Assembly: GCF_001440415.1 (NCBI RefSeq)
Contig: NZ_LLYA01000001.1
Coordinates: forward strand, 248,001 to 312,000
DNA: 64,000 nucleotides
Direction: 5' to 3'
Origin: Bradyrhizobium retamae
Lineage (GTDB): Bacteria > Pseudomonadota > Alphaproteobacteria > Rhizobiales > Xanthobacteraceae
The notes beneath the pieces are model-generated. The model was not told where the DNA came from. It ran no database searches and saw only the letters and a list, made by a program, of their open reading frames with translations. Shown one piece after another: positions 61,944-64,000 of the stretch. Position 1 is the stretch's first letter; every line of letters starts with the position of its first letter. Made by a program: the position numbers and the translations under genes.

Positions 61944-63632
61944 TTAGACTCTCGTCATATCGAATTGCGCCTTCTGGCCGGTGCCGTAGCGGCGCAGCGC
62001 GCCTTCTTCGCCGACCGCGTTGGGGCGCTGGAAGATCCAGTTCTGCCACGCCGTGAGGCGCGAGAAGATTTTCGATTCCATGGTCTCGGGACCAACGAAG
62101 CGCAGATTCGCTTCCATGCCGGTGAGGCCGTCGGGCGAGAAGGAGGTGCGCTCTTCCAGGAACACCCGCACCTCGTCGTCCCAATCGATATCGTCGAGCG
62201 CGAAGGTGACCAGACCGAGCTCTTCGGCTTCCTCCGCGTCGAGCGTGGTGCCGATGGCGGCTTCCGCGCGTTCCAGATCGGACGGATCGGCCTGGAAGCG
62301 CGATTGCAGGCGGGTCAGGCCGTGGCTCATCGGGTAGGGACCGAAGTTCAGCGCGGTGAGCTGGATCGCCGGCGGCGGGCGGTTGTCGCCCTGGCGTGAG
62401 CCGATCAGCATGTAGGAACGGTCTGCGGCGAACACGAGTTCGGCGAGCGTGCCGGCAAAGCAGGAGCCGGACTCGACCAGCGTCACCAGCGTGCGCGAGG
62501 TGACGTCGATGCGCTTCAATACCCGTTTCCAATAATGCCTGATTTCGTTGACCAGCCAGTGCGCCTTGTTGGCTTCGAGGAAAGCGTCGCAAGCGACCAC
62601 ATTGGCGGGGTCGCCGTGCGACTTGAACACCAGCATCGCGATTTCGAGTTCGTTGATACGCAAGTGAAGGATTGCATCATCGAGCTCGCGCGCCACCTGG
62701 AGCGGCCAGAACGACGCGCCCTGCCCGATCAGGCCGTCGATATCATCAGGCGGCGCCGCCTCCGGCGCCTTGATCGAAATGGTCGCGATGCGCGCCGCGC
62801 GATCGATGTCGACGCTGACAAAGCCGTAGCGGATGCCGGTCTCGTCGATGGTGCGGTTGAGTGGCGCAAGCGTGATGCCCTTGCCAATGCCGTTGCGCTT
62901 CGAGCTGGCGGCGAATTCCTTGGCGCGCTCGGCGACCTTGGCCTCGAGCTTGCTGTTCGGCGCGATTTCATCGACCAGCCGCCAGGCGACGGCGCGCTTG
63001 CCTTTAATTCCTTCCTCGATGGTACAGAAGAAGTCGGCATGGTCGCGGCGCACCTTGCGCTTGTCGACCACGCGGGTCAGACCGCCGGTGCCCGGCAGCA
63101 CCGCGAGCAGCGGCACTTCCGGCAGCGCCACGGCGGCGGCGCCGTCATCGGCCAGGATGATGTGATCGGTCGCGAGCGCCAGCTCATAGCCGCCGCCGGC
63201 CGCGGTGCCATTGACGACAGTGATGAAGCGCTGCCCGGAGTTTTGCGATGAATCTTCCAGGCCGTTGCGGGTCTCGTTGGTGAATTTGCAGAAATTGACC
63301 TTGTGGGCGTGGGTCGCCCCCGCCAGCATGCGGATGTTGGCGCCGGCGCAGAACACCCGGTTCTTGCCGGAACGCATCACCACCACTTTCACTTCAGGGT
63401 GTTCGAAGCGCAGCCGCTGCACGGCGTCGGCGAGCTCGATGTCGACCCCGAGATCGTAGGAATTCAGCTTGAGCTGATAGCCCTCGAACAAACCGGCATT
63501 CTCGTCGACGTCCATGGTGAGGGTTGCGATCTCGCCCTCGACCGCCAGTTTCCAGTGGCGGTAGCGCGACGGATCGGTTTGAAAATCGATGTATTTCGCT
63601 CCCCCCGCAAGGACGCGATCTTCACCGGCCAT
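61944..63632 (-). CDS. boxC: 2,3-epoxybenzoyl-CoA dihydrolase BoxC
   Basis: A 562-residue double crotonase-fold enzyme. The first half carries the oxyanion segments NRVFCAGANIRMLAGA and VVNGTAAGGGYELALATDHI with VALPEVPLLAVLPGTGGLTR; the second half has a partial repeat (FAGTLAELVFAADRSYM). BoxC hydrolyses and opens the epoxide ring to an aliphatic CoA ester and formate. It is first in the operon, behind a palindromic operator. Confidence 0.95.
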   Translation of the reverse strand: MAGEDRVLAGGAKYIDFQTDPSRYRHWKLAVEGEIATLTMDVDENAGLFEGYQLKLNSYDLGVDIELADAVQRLRFEHPEVKVVVMRSGKNRVFCAGANIRMLAGATHAHKVNFCKFTNETRNGLEDSSQNSGQRFITVVNGTAAGGGYELALATDHIILADDGAAAVALPEVPLLAVLPGTGGLTRVVDKRKVRRDHADFFCTIEEGIKGKRAVAWRLVDEIAPNSKLEAKVAERAKEFAASSKRNGIGKGITLAPLNRTIDETGIRYGFVSVDIDRAARIATISIKAPEAAPPDDIDGLIGQGASFWPLQVARELDDAILHLRINELEIAMLVFKSHGDPANVVACDAFLEANKAHWLVNEIRHYWKRVLKRIDVTSRTLVTLVESGSCFAGTLAELVFAADRSYMLIGSRQGDNRPPPAIQLTALNFGPYPMSHGLTRLQSRFQADPSDLERAEAAIGTTLDAEEAEELGLVTFALDDIDWDDEVRVFLEERTSFSPDGLTGMEANLRFVGPETMESKIFSRLTAWQNWIFQRPNAVGEEGALRRYGTGQKAQFDMTRV

Positions 63633-63677
63633 GAGCCACCCTCTGTTGTCGTTTTCTCAGGATTTGTTTGGTTCGTT

Positions 63678-63697
63678 ACATGCACAATAATGCATGT
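63678..63697. promoter_or_regulatory. BoxR/BzdR-like operator upstream of boxC
   Basis: ACATGCA, six bases, TGCATGT: a perfect palindrome containing TGCA-N6-TGCA, the motif recognised by benzoyl-CoA-responsive BzdR/BoxR repressors. It lies 45 bases before the boxC ATG. Confidence 0.65.
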
Positions 63698-63726
63698 TTC
63701 TGATTGAGTCTAGCCTAAACCACCGA

Positions 63727-63748
63727 AACATGCATTTTGTTTCATGTT
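63727..63748. promoter_or_regulatory. Second, imperfect operator-like palindrome
   Basis: AACATG, ten bases, CATGTT, again with a TGCA. It overlaps the stop codon of the next gene, about 30 bases beyond the first palindrome, so two repressor dimers could bind cooperatively. Confidence 0.45.
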
Positions 63749-64000
63749 CGGCCGGCGGCCGCGAAGGCCACGCAACCGGCCTTGGCGAGCTGCGGCTGCT
63801 CCAGTTTGGCCTTGACGAGGCCCGCCAGGGCCGCAACCGGAAAGCTGTCGGCAAAGCCGGCGCCGCCGACATTGCGCATACCAAGCGCCTCGAGTTCGCC
63901 GAGCGCTTCACCGAATAGCCGGACGGCGACGTGCGGCTTTTGCATGCGCAGCCGCAGATTGGCGGTCGTGATCAGGATGCAGGCGCGCAGCAAAATCCGC
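63742..64000 (-). CDS. Unidentified protein, C-terminal part (gene continues past window)
   Basis: The minus-strand frame is open from the window edge to a TGA at 63742 (85 residues visible). The start lies outside. The sequence is helical: LLRACILITTANLRLRMQKP, then HVAVRLFGEALGELEALG and ALAGLVKAKLEQPQLAK. It weakly resembles DUF309-like helical proteins; no confident family. It precedes boxC in the same direction with an operator between them. Confidence 0.5.
   Translation of the reverse strand, partial: RILLRACILITTANLRLRMQKPHVAVRLFGEALGELEALGMRNVGGAGFADSFPVAALAGLVKAKLEQPQLAKAGCVAFAAAGRT

Noticed and set aside
60786..62399. 537-codon plus-strand ORF opposite boxB and the boxC end
   Set aside because: It runs across two well-identified genes and the repeat between them; no plausible start or domain.

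Overview
The window looks like chromosome of a Bradyrhizobium-type alphaproteobacterium (Hyphomicrobiales). The call rests on high G+C, a GcrA cell-cycle regulator, an HWE histidine kinase, a SAM-II riboswitch ahead of metZ, aerobic benzoyl-CoA (box) genes, and several intergenic palindromic repeat families. No rRNA, CRISPR array, transposase or integrase was seen. One tRNA is present, tRNA-Gly(CCC).

Layout. 1-2.7 kb: a secreted metallo-beta-lactamase-fold hydrolase cut by the window edge, a 5'-truncated amidohydrolase and an M29 aminopeptidase. 3-5.7 kb: a minus-strand RidA / Fe-S reductase / Crp-Fnr / DUF1330 cluster. 5.9-14.1 kb: a DEAD-box helicase, a DNA glycosylase-like gene, a multi-rhodanese protein divergent from a LysR gene, a two-subunit ThDP decarboxylase, and an ECF sigma factor followed by DUF4142 and cupredoxin genes; the sigma gene and the DUF4142 gene carry the same promoter-like motif. 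14-24.3 kb: a chemotaxis-receptor remnant, tRNA-Gly, an AraC regulator, small enzymes, a MATE exporter, a sorbosone-dehydrogenase-like lipoprotein, and an acyltransferase / ABC permease / ABC ATPase / esterase operon. 24.3-30.7 kb: dcd, riboswitch-controlled metZ, opgC with two SGNH-hydrolase paralogues, and apaG.

31.5-42.7 kb: the core order hslO-argF-argD // gcrA - phoB-phoU, interrupted just downstream of hslO by a roughly 5-kb accessory island. This island carries small proteins, a DUF1488 gene, a stand-alone receiver and an HWE kinase. 42.8-55.7 kb: pstB-pstA-pstC-pstS with a Pho box, then a roughly 6-kb copper/redox island (multicopper oxidase, DUF411, TlpA, Sco1, a trypsin-like protease, small Cys- or Met-rich secreted proteins), then intact phoR and a membrane protein. 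55.9-64 kb: an OmpA/BON protein, a polysaccharide deacetylase, an SDR, and boxC-boxB with a palindromic operator.

The main observation is that both islands have the same architecture. Each lies at the 3' end of a conserved minus-strand gene (hslO or phoR), which stays full length, and a diverged partial copy of that gene's 3' end flanks the far side of the island. The arrangement fits integration or replacement by homologous recombination at gene 3' ends, which leaves the host gene whole. The phoR island has physically separated the phosphate sensor kinase from its pst-phoU-phoB operon, which keeps its own Pho box.
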